Below, in pieces: positions 16,804 through 24,076 of a stretch of DNA of 37,310 nt. The notes below the pieces were generated by a model. The model was not told the DNA's origin and did not search any database. It saw only the letters and a list, made by a program, of their open reading frames with translations. This stretch comes from Hyphomicrobiales bacterium (lineage in GTDB: Bacteria; Pseudomonadota; Alphaproteobacteria; Rhizobiales; Xanthobacteraceae), in NCBI GenBank assembly GCA_021323775.1, contig JAJPKK010000259.1, forward strand, positions 1-37,310. The letters are read 5' to 3'. The number at the start of each line of letters is the position of its first letter. The first letter of the stretch is position 1. The translations under genes were made by a program, and so were the position numbers.

Positions 16804-17757
16804 TCATGCCAACACCGCAACGCCTCGGCCGCCTTTGGCCGCCCTACCAACGTTCACAATTCGTGCCGCCGGCCGCGCCAGAACCAGCGTGATCCACCCG
16901 TCGACGAGGATGCGTCGTTCGAGCACGAGACCAAGGATCCGACAAGCCGCAAGCGCCGCATTGGCCTGGCCTGGCAGCAACCCTGATAACACGATGCGGC
17001 CGCCCGGCGCCGTGACCCGGCGGATCGGATTGGCCAGCCGCTTAAGCGGGCCCAGCAGAATATTGGCGAACACGAGATCGAATGGCCCGCGCGCCCGCAT
17101 GCGGCGGTCGGAGACGCCATTCGCATGAACGACCTTGACAAGCGCGCCGACGCGGTTGCGACGGGCATTGTCGCGCGCCACCCGAACGCTGACGGGATCG
17201 ATGTCGCCGGCAGCGACCTGCCGCCGCGTCGCCCGCGCTGCCGCGATGGCAAGCACGCCGGTCCCGCAGCCGACATCGAGAATGCGGCGCGGACGCCGCC
17301 GGTTAAGAATGCAGTCGAGCGCTGCCAGGCAGCCTTGCGTCGTGCCGTGATGCCCGGTGCCGAAGGCGAGCCCCGCCTCGATCTCGATGCTGATCCGATT
17401 TGGCGCGATGCGATGGCGGTCATGCGAGCCGTGGATCACAAACCGGCCGGCTGCGACGGGCACGAGCCGTGCGAGGCTCTGCGCCACCCAATCGCCGGCG
17501 GCGACAGCGGCGAACGTCAGGCGTTCGCGCGCCGCATCGCCAGCAAGGTCGCCGAAGAGAGTCCTCACGGCGACCTCGTCCGGAGGCTGCTCGAAGTAGA
17601 TCTCCACGGTCCACCCGCCCGCCTCCTCAAAGGCTGCAACCGCAGCCTCTCCCGTCCCGAAGGACTCGCTCAGGTCATCGAGAAGCCGTCGCGCCGTGTC
17701 GGCGTCCGTGGCAAGCCGGGCGAGCGCCGAAGTCTGAGTGGACGGAATGCACACCAT
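16804..17757 (-). CDS. prmA: Ribosomal protein L11 methyltransferase
   Basis: The 317-aa S-adenosylmethionine-dependent enzyme trimethylates ribosomal protein L11. The N-terminal substrate-binding domain (about residues 1-125) is followed by IEIEAGLAFGTGHHGTTQGCL, the typical PrmA linker. The Rossmann methyltransferase core then shows ILDVGCGTGVLAIAAA (motif I), AAGDIDPVSVRVARDNARRN and DLVFANILLGPL (the NxL-type catalytic motif). The ATG at 17757 with GAGAAGCAAG upstream is preferred to a TTG at 17769. It is followed by pepP. Divergent from the EamA transporter gene. Confidence 0.95.
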   Translation of the reverse strand: MVCIPSTQTSALARLATDADTARRLLDDLSESFGTGEAAVAAFEEAGGWTVEIYFEQPPDEVAVRTLFGDLAGDAARERLTFAAVAAGDWVAQSLARLVPVAAGRFVIHGSHDRHRIAPNRISIEIEAGLAFGTGHHGTTQGCLAALDCILNRRRPRRILDVGCGTGVLAIAAARATRRQVAAGDIDPVSVRVARDNARRNRVGALVKVVHANGVSDRRMRARGPFDLVFANILLGPLKRLANPIRRVTAPGGRIVLSGLLPGQANAALAACRILGLVLERRILVDGWITLVLARPAARIVNVGRAAKGGRGVAVLA

Positions 17758-18020
17758 CTTGCTTCTCAAATGGTCCGGATGAGCGCAGCGCAGTCTGGGG
17801 CCGCCCTATCCACGCCGCGAGGCCGCCGGAAGTTTCGCGGAGTTTGTCATCGGGCCCGCCGGAGGCCGGACCCATGGCTCAACCAGGCTGCAAGCACGGC
17901 GCGTATCCGACATAGCGGCGCTGCATCAAGGCGCTGCCGGCCCGATATTCGCTGTGCTATTCAAGGGATTACCATTTCAGCCCGGCCGGCTCGAGCCGGC
18001 AATCTTCCTCGCGAGGCAGT

Positions 18021-18902
18021 GTGAGCGCCCAGCCGACGGCCGGCATCCGCGACCTATTGCGCCAGCTCGGCCCCGTGCTCACGGCCGCGGCGATGTTCAC
18101 GCTCTCGGACATATTCGGCAAGCTGGCACTGGAAGGCGGGGCCGACGTGATGAGCCTGCTGACATTTCGCAGCATTCTCGGCATCGGTTTCGTCTTCCTT
18201 TGGTTGCAGCTCGGCAAAGGAGCTGTCGCGCTGTCGCCGCGCGCGAGGTGGGTCTCATTGGCCCTGGGCGTGCTGCTCACCGCCAACCTGTTCAGCCTGT
18301 TTAAGGCGATCGAACTGGTTCCGGTCTCGATCGCCATCCTGACCTATTTCATCTATCCGCTGCTGACCGGCATTCTCGGCGCGGTGGCGGGCGTCGACCG
18401 CCTGACCGTGACGGGCGCTGCGATTGCGCTGGCTGCGTTCTTCGGCCTTGCCCTGATCATCGGGGCGAACCCGTCGGGCCTTGCGGCGCTGGGCCTTCTC
18501 GCCGCGGTTGGCGGCGCGCTTTGCCGCACCGCTATGCTGCTCGTCACCCGCGCGTCCCTCAAAGGGGCCGATGCGCGGCTTGTGACCTGGTATACGTTGT
18601 GGTCTTCGACGCTTGTGTTCGCGGCGCTGTCGCTGCTGGCATGGGATTGGCATTGGCCGCACGGCGCCTCCGCCTGGGTCGCGTTCGTGGGCATCGGCTT
18701 CACCACCACGGCCGCGATCGTCGCCCTCTATGTATCGACGCAACAGATCGGGCCTTTCCGCACGGCATTGTTCATGAATTTGGAGCCGCTGATGACGGCG
18801 GCGCTCAGCGCTGTCGTGCTCGGCGACCGCATGACGCCGCTCCAGGTGCTCGGCGGCGCGATGATGATTGCGGCCTTGTGCTTCTTTCAGATGCGGCGGT
18901 GA
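18021..18902 (+). CDS. EamA/DMT-superfamily inner-membrane transporter
   Basis: The 293-aa product has about ten hydrophobic segments in two homologous halves (EamA repeats at about residues 18-145 and 155-290). Examples are LAALGLLAAVGGALCRTAMLLVT and, near the end, VLGGAMMIAALCFFQMRR. TFRSILGIGFVFLWLQLG and the ending LEPLMTAALSAVVLGDRMTPLQVLGG are characteristic. The family exports metabolites or takes them up; the substrate is unknown. Translation starts at GTG 18021 with GAGG eight bases upstream. Monocistronic and followed by dispersed repeats. Confidence 0.9.
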   Translation: MSAQPTAGIRDLLRQLGPVLTAAAMFTLSDIFGKLALEGGADVMSLLTFRSILGIGFVFLWLQLGKGAVALSPRARWVSLALGVLLTANLFSLFKAIELVPVSIAILTYFIYPLLTGILGAVAGVDRLTVTGAAIALAAFFGLALIIGANPSGLAALGLLAAVGGALCRTAMLLVTRASLKGADARLVTWYTLWSSTLVFAALSLLAWDWHWPHGASAWVAFVGIGFTTTAAIVALYVSTQQIGPFRTALFMNLEPLMTAALSAVVLGDRMTPLQVLGGAMMIAALCFFQMRR

Positions 18903-18909
18903 CGTGGAA

Positions 18910-19132
18910 GGGCGACCCTTGTGGTCGCCCCTGTTGCCGGATGCAACGACTCTGGAGCGAGTTTCGATCGAATAGAATCGCGCGTAGGATGGGCAACGGC
19001 GCGCTCCTGAGCTTGTCGAACGATGCGCGCCGCGCCCACCGCGCCGCAGCGGCCGAGTGAGCACGCTTCGCTTTGCCCACGAGACTTCCATGGCGGCGGA
19101 ACACGGGCCAGGGGCGGCCACAAGGTCGCCCC
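18910..19132. repeat. Cluster of dispersed palindromes
   Basis: Three pieces are visible. 18910-18930 is GGGCGACC-CTTGT-GGTCGCCC. 18985-19085 is a longer element from GGGCAACGGCGCGCTCCTGAG to CGCTTCGCTTTGCCCAC. 19111-19132 is GGGGCGGCC-ACAA-GGTCGCCCC. The first and last are copies of one family, also present as a split pair at 34616-34682. The cluster fills the gap between the convergent EamA and GlcG-like genes; there is no coding sequence. Confidence 0.7.
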
Positions 19133-19184
19133 TGCATCGGGCGGCAGACGCTGCGCCGCCGAAGGTCTCAACAGCCGCCCCGGC

Positions 19185-19688
19185 TTATTTCAGCTCGTTC
19201 GCGACCTTGTCGATGCCGGCCTTGGCGCAGGCTTCGTCCTTATCGCCGCCGGGCGCTCCGGAAACGCCGATGGCGCCGATGGTGTCCTCGCCGATCTTGA
19301 TCGGCAATGCGCCGCGCGCCGGCGTAATATTGGTGAGGTGCAGGGCGCCGGCCGTGAAGTTGTCCTTGATGGCGTCGCCGAAGTCGCCCGACGGCCGGCG
19401 CTGCGCCCGCGCCGTATAGGCCTTCTTCATGGAATTTTCGAGCGTATGCGGACCGGTGCCGTCGCCGCGCATGGCCACGATGACCTCGCCGTTGCGCCCG
19501 ACCACGTGGGCGGACACATTGTAGCCGTTGGCCTTGCAGGTCGCGATGGCGGTCTCGGCCATTGTCAAGGCCATGGCGCTGGAAATGTCCTTGCGGGCGA
19601 CGAGCTGAGCATTGGCCGAACCGGCAAGGCCGCAGGCGAATGCCACGGCGAGCGAGATTCCGGCAGCACGTAGTGCGGTCTTCGACAT
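19185..19688 (-). CDS. Secreted GlcG/HbpS-family (DUF336) protein, copy 2
   Basis: The 167-aa product has a Sec signal peptide (about residues 1-28, ending GSANAQ). A heme-degrading-like GlcG/HbpS domain follows with SSAMALTMAETAIATCKANGYNVSAHVV, TLENSMKKAYTA and ALPIKIGEDTIGAIGVSGAPGGDKDEACAKAGIDK. Some family members bind haem or cobalamin; others are subunits of unknown role. It is a paralog of the gene 100 bases upstream (19789-20292), same length, with 45 of the last 50 residues identical by my count. The two probably share a transcript. Function here is not known. Confidence 0.9.
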   Translation of the reverse strand: MSKTALRAAGISLAVAFACGLAGSANAQLVARKDISSAMALTMAETAIATCKANGYNVSAHVVGRNGEVIVAMRGDGTGPHTLENSMKKAYTARAQRRPSGDFGDAIKDNFTAGALHLTNITPARGALPIKIGEDTIGAIGVSGAPGGDKDEACAKAGIDKVANELK

Positions 19689-19788
19689 AACTGGGTCTCC
19701 TCAGATAGCGGCCGCGCCAACGGCGGGCCGTCGAGAAATCATTCCGGTTGTGCTGGATTGATGGGCGGATTGGTTGTGCGGAGGCCAA

Positions 19789-20292
19789 TCACTTCAGATC
19801 GGCGGCCACCTTGTCGATGCCGGCCTTGGCGCAGGCTTCGTCCTTGTCGCCGCCGGGAGCGCCCGACACGCCGACTGCGCCGATGGTCTCGTTGCCGATC
19901 TTGATCGGCAGCGCGCCGCGCGCAGGCGTAATGTTGGTCAGGAAGAGCGCGCCCGCATTGGGGTTGCCCTTGACGCCGTCGGCAAATTCACCGGACGACC
20001 TGGCGAAAGTCCGCGCCGTGTAGGCCTTCTTCATGGAGTTCTCGAAGGTGGCAAGGCCGGCGTTCTCGTTGCGAACCGCCACCAGCACCTGACCTTCGCG
20101 GCCGAGCACGTGCACGGACACGTTATATCCCTGCGCCTTGCAAGCGTCGATCGTGGCCCGCGCAATCGTGGTCGCCATGGCGAGCGAAAGATCCTTATGG
20201 GTGAGGAGCTGGGCATCCGCCGGGCCGGCGAGGCCGCAGGCGAGTGCTGACGCCACCGAGACACCCGCAATACGTAACGCATTCTTGGACAT
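19789..20292 (-). CDS. Secreted GlcG/HbpS-family (DUF336) protein, copy 1
   Basis: The 167-aa product has a signal peptide ending GPADAQ, then the same domain as its neighbour: SLAMATTIARATIDACKAQGYNVSVHVLG, FENSMKKAYTAR and LTNITPARGALPIKIG, with the conserved SGAPGGDKDEACAKAG near the end. Divergence from the downstream copy lies mainly in the signal peptide and in the middle (residues about 50-110), so it is a true duplication, not an assembly copy. A GGGAGG-like ribosome binding site (GGGAGGTGCATACCT) precedes the ATG. First gene of a two-gene tandem. Confidence 0.9.
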   Translation of the reverse strand: MSKNALRIAGVSVASALACGLAGPADAQLLTHKDLSLAMATTIARATIDACKAQGYNVSVHVLGREGQVLVAVRNENAGLATFENSMKKAYTARTFARSSGEFADGVKGNPNAGALFLTNITPARGALPIKIGNETIGAVGVSGAPGGDKDEACAKAGIDKVAADLK

Positions 20293-20310
20293 AGGTATGC
20301 ACCTCCCTCG

Positions 20311-20402
20311 TAGCCCGGGTTGAGCCGTCAGCGAACCCCGGGCAGCGTTGCCATATGAACAGGCCGCTTCCGGATTTCGCTTGCGCTCGATCCGGGCTAC
20401 CG
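20311..20402. repeat. GTAGCCCGGG...CCGGGCTAC inverted repeat element
   Basis: It begins GTAGCCCGGGTTGAGC and ends GATCCGGGCTACCG, with an inner CCCGGGTT/AACCCCGGG hairpin (about 20315-20342). This is the widespread GTAGCCCGGAT...ATCCGGGCTAC type of intergenic repeat in proteobacteria. It sits upstream of the GlcG tandem on the minus strand. The following AT-rich stretch, about 20412-20440, may hold the promoter. Confidence 0.7.
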
Positions 20403-20543
20403 CGGCCTGGTCAGCATAATATTGTTATTGTGTACATTTGCATCAGCTTTCGCTGGGCGGACCGCGACACGCTGTCGTGCCGCACCTGCGCGGCGCAGGA
20501 GGGCCCTGCTCGCATGGGCCCGCCCGCGCCTGTCAGACGAGTA

Positions 20544-21078
20544 TCACCATTCCTCGTACGTCACATAGCCATAATCGTAAGGCGGGTATGCTGGCCTGAC
20601 GCGGCGAATCACGCGTTCCCGCGGGGTTATTGTGGGAGCTATGCGCTCGACATAGGCCGGGGCTGTCGCATAAACCGGTGAGACGACCGGGACCACGGCG
20701 GGCGGCGCGGCCGGCACAGCAACATAGGCCTGCGGGTAATTACTCACCCCCCTCGCTCAAAACCTGTAGACTGGCCACCTCTCGAGATTCGCGGACTCGT
20801 TTTGTTCGCCCTTCGATTCGCCTTCGTTCGCCGAGCGCGTCGAACTCGGCCCAAAGAGGCGGCCAAACCTGTCGTTTTTCGGCAAGGGGGGTGAGTAATT
20901 ACGCCTGCGGCGCCACGTAATAGGCCGGAGGCACGGCGGGAGCGACGTAAGCAGGCGGCGCCGCATAGGCGCCCTCATCAACGTAGACAACCTCCGCGCG
21001 GGCATTCGTCACTCCACTGAGCGTCAGCCCGGCGAGCGAACACAATGCAGATGCAAGCATGAAACCGGAACGGGTCAT
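20544..21078 (-). pseudogene. Secreted Tyr/Pro/Ala/Val-rich protein gene interrupted by a MITE
   Basis: The ATG at 21078 (GGAGGAGCCAACA upstream) begins MTRSGFMLASALCSLAGLTLSG, a signal peptide, followed by the low-complexity AYAAPPAYVAPAVPPAYYVAPQA. Translation then stops at a TAA (20899-20901) made by the inserted element. Beyond the element the frame resumes as PQAYVAVPAAPPAVVPVVSP and ends YDYGYVTYEEW at 20544. Removing 20736-20902 plus one 8-bp duplication gives an unbroken frame reading YYVAPQAYVAVP, about 120 residues. I recognise no functional family; proteins with such YVAP-type tails are common in the Rhizobiales envelope. Confidence 0.85.
20736..20902. mobile_element. 167-bp IS66-type MITE with 8-bp target duplication
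   Basis: The two ends are inverted copies of GTAATTACTCACCCCCCT (18 of 18 matching), and weaker symmetry extends about 60 bp inward (AACCTGT...GGCC.CCTCT on both sides). It is flanked by the direct repeat GCCTGCGG at 20728-20735 and 20903-20910. Ends beginning GTAA and 8-bp duplications are the hallmark of the IS66 family. It has no transposase, so it must be mobilised in trans. The insertion splits the secreted protein gene at 20544-21078. Confidence 0.92.
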
Positions 21079-21172
21079 TGTTGGCTCCTCCGCTGTTATG
21101 CCCCAAGGGCCAACGGCTGGATTGCGCAAGCGTTCCGGCCACATATCGGGAATTGCTGAGGCGCGCCGCAGA

Positions 21173-21829
21173 TCAATACCTGTGCAGCCGCCACGAATAG
21201 CCGGGGCCATAGCCTGACTGCGCTGATGGATATCGAGGCGGAGTGGGACGATATCCGAAAGCGGATTGGGGAATGTCGACGCGGCGCCAATAGGCATAGC
21301 TGCGTCCCTCGAGCGGACCGCCTGTCGCTACGCTTTCCTCGGCGCCATATCTCCACGGCATGCCGCGCCGCGCGAGCGCAAGACGCACATCGCCCATTAC
21401 GATAACTTTGGTATTCGGCAGCCCCTGCTGTTCCACCAGTTCGTAGAGCTTTGCGGCATTGGCGGGTTCGAGCCGCACACAGCCATGCGATGCGGGGCTG
21501 CCGATCCTGCGCGTGTTGAGATAACCGTGGATCGCATGGCCAGTCGGACTGAAGAAGATGGAGTGCGGCATCGGCGCGTCGTCCCACTCCGTGGAGAAGT
21601 GGTCGGCCTCCATTCGGAACGCCGTGTATCGGCCGTTCGGCGTGTCATGGCCGAGTTGCCCGGTGGACACCGGCCAAATCCAGCGCAGATGATTGTCGAC
21701 CTCAACGGTCATGCGCTGAGTCGATTTATCAATGGTGACGACCACCGATGCGGCCGCCGGCGCAACCGATGCGGCCATGAATGCGACGAGGGCAATTTCG
21801 GCGAGGCGAGGAATATGAGAAATACGCAT
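21173..21829 (-). CDS. L,D-transpeptidase (YkuD domain)
   Basis: Periplasmic enzyme that crosslinks peptidoglycan (3-3 links) or attaches proteins to it. The 218-aa product has a signal peptide (about residues 1-28, ending ASVAPAAAS). The YkuD domain follows with MTVEVDNHLRWIWPVSTG, TPNGRYTAFRME, AIHGYLNTRRIG and the catalytic SHGCVRL (Cys at about 117). The C-terminal 50 residues are a Pro/Tyr/Arg-rich tail. The start at 21829 was chosen because the signal peptide begins there; the frame is open upstream. The MITE-broken gene is 94 bases downstream on the same strand. Confidence 0.93.
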   Translation of the reverse strand: MRISHIPRLAEIALVAFMAASVAPAAASVVVTIDKSTQRMTVEVDNHLRWIWPVSTGQLGHDTPNGRYTAFRMEADHFSTEWDDAPMPHSIFFSPTGHAIHGYLNTRRIGSPASHGCVRLEPANAAKLYELVEQQGLPNTKVIVMGDVRLALARRGMPWRYGAEESVATGGPLEGRSYAYWRRVDIPQSAFGYRPTPPRYPSAQSGYGPGYSWRLHRY

Positions 21830-21914
21830 CAAACTCTGGCTCCGGACCTGGCAGAGCATCAAACCTGTGGCGAAGATTTGGTTCCGGGAAGGCAGGCAAT
21901 CGATGACTGCGGAG

Positions 21915-22045
21915 GATGGGCAAAGCGCAGCGTGCCCACCCGCCGCCTCCCCGCTGTTCCCCCACGTGCGGGCCATGGCGGAGAGGGCGGTGGGCGCGGC
22001 GCGCATCCTTCGACAAGCTCAGAAGCGCGCCTTTGGCAACCCAGT
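21915..22045. repeat. Dispersed 'TTCGACAAGCTCAG' type repeat
   Basis: It contains GATGGGCAAAGCGCAGCGTG, GTGGGCGCGGCGCGCATCC and TTCGACAAGCTCAGAAGCGCG, the inverted orientation of the elements at 9870-9925 and 18985-19085. It fills the gap between the L,D-transpeptidase gene and the next gene on the minus strand. No coding sequence is supported. Confidence 0.6.
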
Positions 22046-22077
22046 CCGCGCGATATGATTCAAACTTGGAAAGCGCA

Positions 22078-22776
22078 CTACTTGTAGAACTCGATCGATG
22101 CCTGGCGGAAGAACACGAAATTCGACGGCGCGACCGAAATGGGCCCGTTGATGCCGAAGATCGCAATCTCGAACTTGTCCCCGGCCTTGACGGAATCCGC
22201 CAACACCACGCGGTTCGGAATGTTGAACCCCTGGATGGTCGCCGGACTGGTGATGCCGGCGCGGCGCGGCATCTCGCCGTTGACCCACACTTCGGCGTAA
22301 TCGTCCACATAGGCGGTCAGCACCATCTTGGCGCCCGCCGTTTCGAAATTTCCGATCTTCGCCGGGACCGTCAGGTTGGTTCGGTACCACAGGAACGAGA
22401 CCTTGCCGCCGCCGCGCCGGTCGCCCAGGCTTTTGGGTTCGATCGTCGGCCACGATGAATCGTCGAAGCCCTTTGCGCCCGCGTGAGGCGAGATGTCGTA
22501 TGATGTCTTGTAGGCCGGCATCGCGCCTTGCAGCGCCGGACCTTCTACGATCTTGGCTTCCATGTGCTTCCACTGCGCGCCGAACGCCGCCATGCCGTCC
22601 GCCGTCATCAGGTCGACCGTGTGCGCGGGCACGAGCGTGGGCGCGAGCTGCGGCGGCGAGGTCGGCGTCGGCGCCTGAGCGGACGTCTGCGTTGTGAACA
22701 TCAGCGGCGCGACGGCGAGGGCAGCGCAGGCGGTGAGCCGCACGAAATTTCTGATACGCATGTTTTTGAGATGCAT
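22078..22776 (-). CDS. Secreted beta-rich protein, galactose-binding-like
   Basis: The 232-aa product starts at the ATG with GGGAGGA upstream. Signal peptide at about residues 1-34 (VRLTACAALAVAPLMFTTQTSAQA), then a Pro/Thr-rich spacer. The folded part has FDDSSWPTIEPKSLGDRRGGG, SFLWYRTNLTVPAKIG, MVLTAYVDDYAEVWVNGE, FNIPNRVVLADSVKAGDKFEIAIFGINGP and a C-terminal strand. The pattern 'FDDSSWP...LWYRT.LTVP...DDYAEVWVNG' is typical of the galactose-binding jelly-roll domain of glycoside hydrolase family 2-like proteins, here alone without a catalytic domain. The role is unknown; carbohydrate binding is an inference. Confidence 0.8.
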   Translation of the reverse strand: MHLKNMRIRNFVRLTACAALAVAPLMFTTQTSAQAPTPTSPPQLAPTLVPAHTVDLMTADGMAAFGAQWKHMEAKIVEGPALQGAMPAYKTSYDISPHAGAKGFDDSSWPTIEPKSLGDRRGGGKVSFLWYRTNLTVPAKIGNFETAGAKMVLTAYVDDYAEVWVNGEMPRRAGITSPATIQGFNIPNRVVLADSVKAGDKFEIAIFGINGPISVAPSNFVFFRQASIEFYK

Positions 22777-22804
22777 CGTGTCCTCCCGTGAGTTTCCGCC
22801 TGCC

Positions 22805-22845
22805 CCCTCACTACCTTCCCCGCTTACGGGGGAGGGCAGTGAGGG
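22805..22845. repeat. REP-like palindrome
   Basis: CCCTCACTACCTTCCCCGC and its near reverse complement GGGGGAGGGCAGTGAGGG flank a TTAC centre. It has the same CCTCCCCCGC core as the copies in gcvT, in gcvPB and at 5417-5479. It lies just upstream of the secreted beta-rich protein gene. Confidence 0.85.
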
Positions 22846-22996
22846 TCGCGAGCGGCTGCGGCCATCGCCACAGTGCGAGGGCGGCGCGGAAAGGTAAGCC
22901 GCGGAGGCGAGGGCGTTCAAGGGGCCCCGCAGCACGTTCCGTCAGCCGTGTCGACATCAATGCAGTTACAATTCGGCGCCTCCAACGTTCTTTTTC

Positions 22997-23257
22997 TTGC
23001 TTGTGGGCCAAGGACATCGCGAAAATCAGCGACGCCAACTCACGGATTATCAGACCAGCGCCCCGCCGCCGAACGAGAAAAAGGACAGGAAGAAGCTTGA
23101 CTATGGCCCGCCGCAGTTGAGAGAGTTCAAGACCCACCGGAAAATCACCCGAGTCTCAACTGCTCTGTGGCCACATAATTCTCAATTGGCGTTCCTTACC
23201 GATCTCGCCGTTTGCCCTTCTTGGGTCTGGCAATCAGTTGCTCGATTTGATCGGTGA
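22997..23257 (+). CDS. Doubtful small ORF with a RiPP-leader-like segment
   Basis: This 86-codon frame lies in the otherwise empty gap 22846-23195 and runs 62 bases into the 3' end of the tetR gene on the other strand. It starts at TTG 22997 or GTG 23003 without a good ribosome binding site. A short segment, KKLDYGPPQLREFKTHRKIT, loosely resembles the K-K-x-Y-x-x-P-x-L...T pattern of leader peptides in alphaproteobacterial lasso-type or putative RiPP precursors. No modification enzymes are nearby. I give it little weight as a gene. Confidence 0.15.
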   Translation: MLVGQGHRENQRRQLTDYQTSAPPPNEKKDRKKLDYGPPQLREFKTHRKITRVSTALWPHNSQLAFLTDLAVCPSWVWQSVARFDR

Positions 23258-23786
23258 TCGCCCGCAAGATGTTGTCGGATGCGCTTTTATCGACTTCCCG
23301 GATTGCACGGGATATCGAGAGGCCTCCAACCATGGCGGCGAACATGAGAAGGGCCCTGTCGGAGTCGTGCTCTGCGCCGATTGATTTCAAACTCTCGGCA
23401 GCCAAGGCGGCGAAACCCTCGACGCCATCCCGAAAGGCAATTTGTAAGGGAAGAGGCTGCCGCTGGACCTCAGACACCAAGGCGGAGGTCGGACAGCCCT
23501 TCTGCGGATTGTCGCGGTGCTCCGTGGAAAGGTAGCGCTCGAGAAACTCACTGGGCGTGAGGCCCGAAAATCCGCGAATGCAATCCTCGAAAGCACGCCT
23601 CGTCGCTTCCGCCTTGAGTGCATCCTTCGACCTGAAGTGGCTGTAGAGCGCTCCGTGGGTCAAGCCCGCCGCGCGAGCCACGTTTTCGACGCTCATCTGG
23701 TCGAAGCCGCGCTCCCTAATTTGGGCGGCCGCAGCAACTACGATCGCGTCACGATTGTCCGATGCCTGAGCTTTAGAAACCTTCAT
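23196..23786 (-). CDS. TetR-family transcriptional repressor
   Basis: The 196-aa product has an N-terminal TetR helix-turn-helix (about residues 10-60): IVVAAAAQIRERGFDQMSV, then AAGLTHGALYSHFRSKDAL. The C-terminal ligand-binding domain includes NPQKGCPTSALVSEVQRQP, a phrase seen in TetR regulators of the group that controls short-chain dehydrogenase or reductase genes. It is divergent from the SDR gene and likely controls both through the palindrome at 24008-24027. The inducer is unknown. Confidence 0.93.
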   Translation of the reverse strand: MKVSKAQASDNRDAIVVAAAAQIRERGFDQMSVENVARAAGLTHGALYSHFRSKDALKAEATRRAFEDCIRGFSGLTPSEFLERYLSTEHRDNPQKGCPTSALVSEVQRQPLPLQIAFRDGVEGFAALAAESLKSIGAEHDSDRALLMFAAMVGGLSISRAIREVDKSASDNILRAITDQIEQLIARPKKGKRRDR

Positions 23787-24007
23787 TGCGTGCGTCCGCC
23801 GTGCCGTCGCAGAGTCCTAATCATTACATATCCCATCAATACGTTGATTGCAAGGGCAATGCCTCGACCCGGAGGGGCATGAGCCTCTTCCGACGTAGGC
23901 CCGAGCCTTGCCAGGCCTGCGGCGGTCGGAACGGAACGCGGCGTGACTGGCCAATTTCCCGCTCGGTGCTCTTGACTCCAATCATTGGCGTTTCCACTAA
24001 TACAATC

Positions 24008-24027
24008 ATTATCATGACAATGATAAT
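24008..24027. promoter_or_regulatory. Palindrome between divergent tetR and SDR genes: candidate TetR operator
   Basis: ATTATCAT-GACA-ATGATAAT has two perfect 8-bp arms with a 4-bp spacer, the usual size and layout of TetR-family operators. It stands out as an AT-rich stretch in a GC-rich genome, 49 bases before the SDR start codon. Binding is inferred, not shown. Confidence 0.65.
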
Positions 24028-24076
24028 CGCCTCCGAGTTTTCTCCCGGCGGTGGCACCCACTCTTACGAGGTAAAC

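Noticed and set aside
23787-24076. Upstream extension of the SDR gene to 23786
   Set aside because: The added residues are not family-like and cross the operator; the ATG at 24077 has a ribosome binding site and the normal SDR N-terminus.
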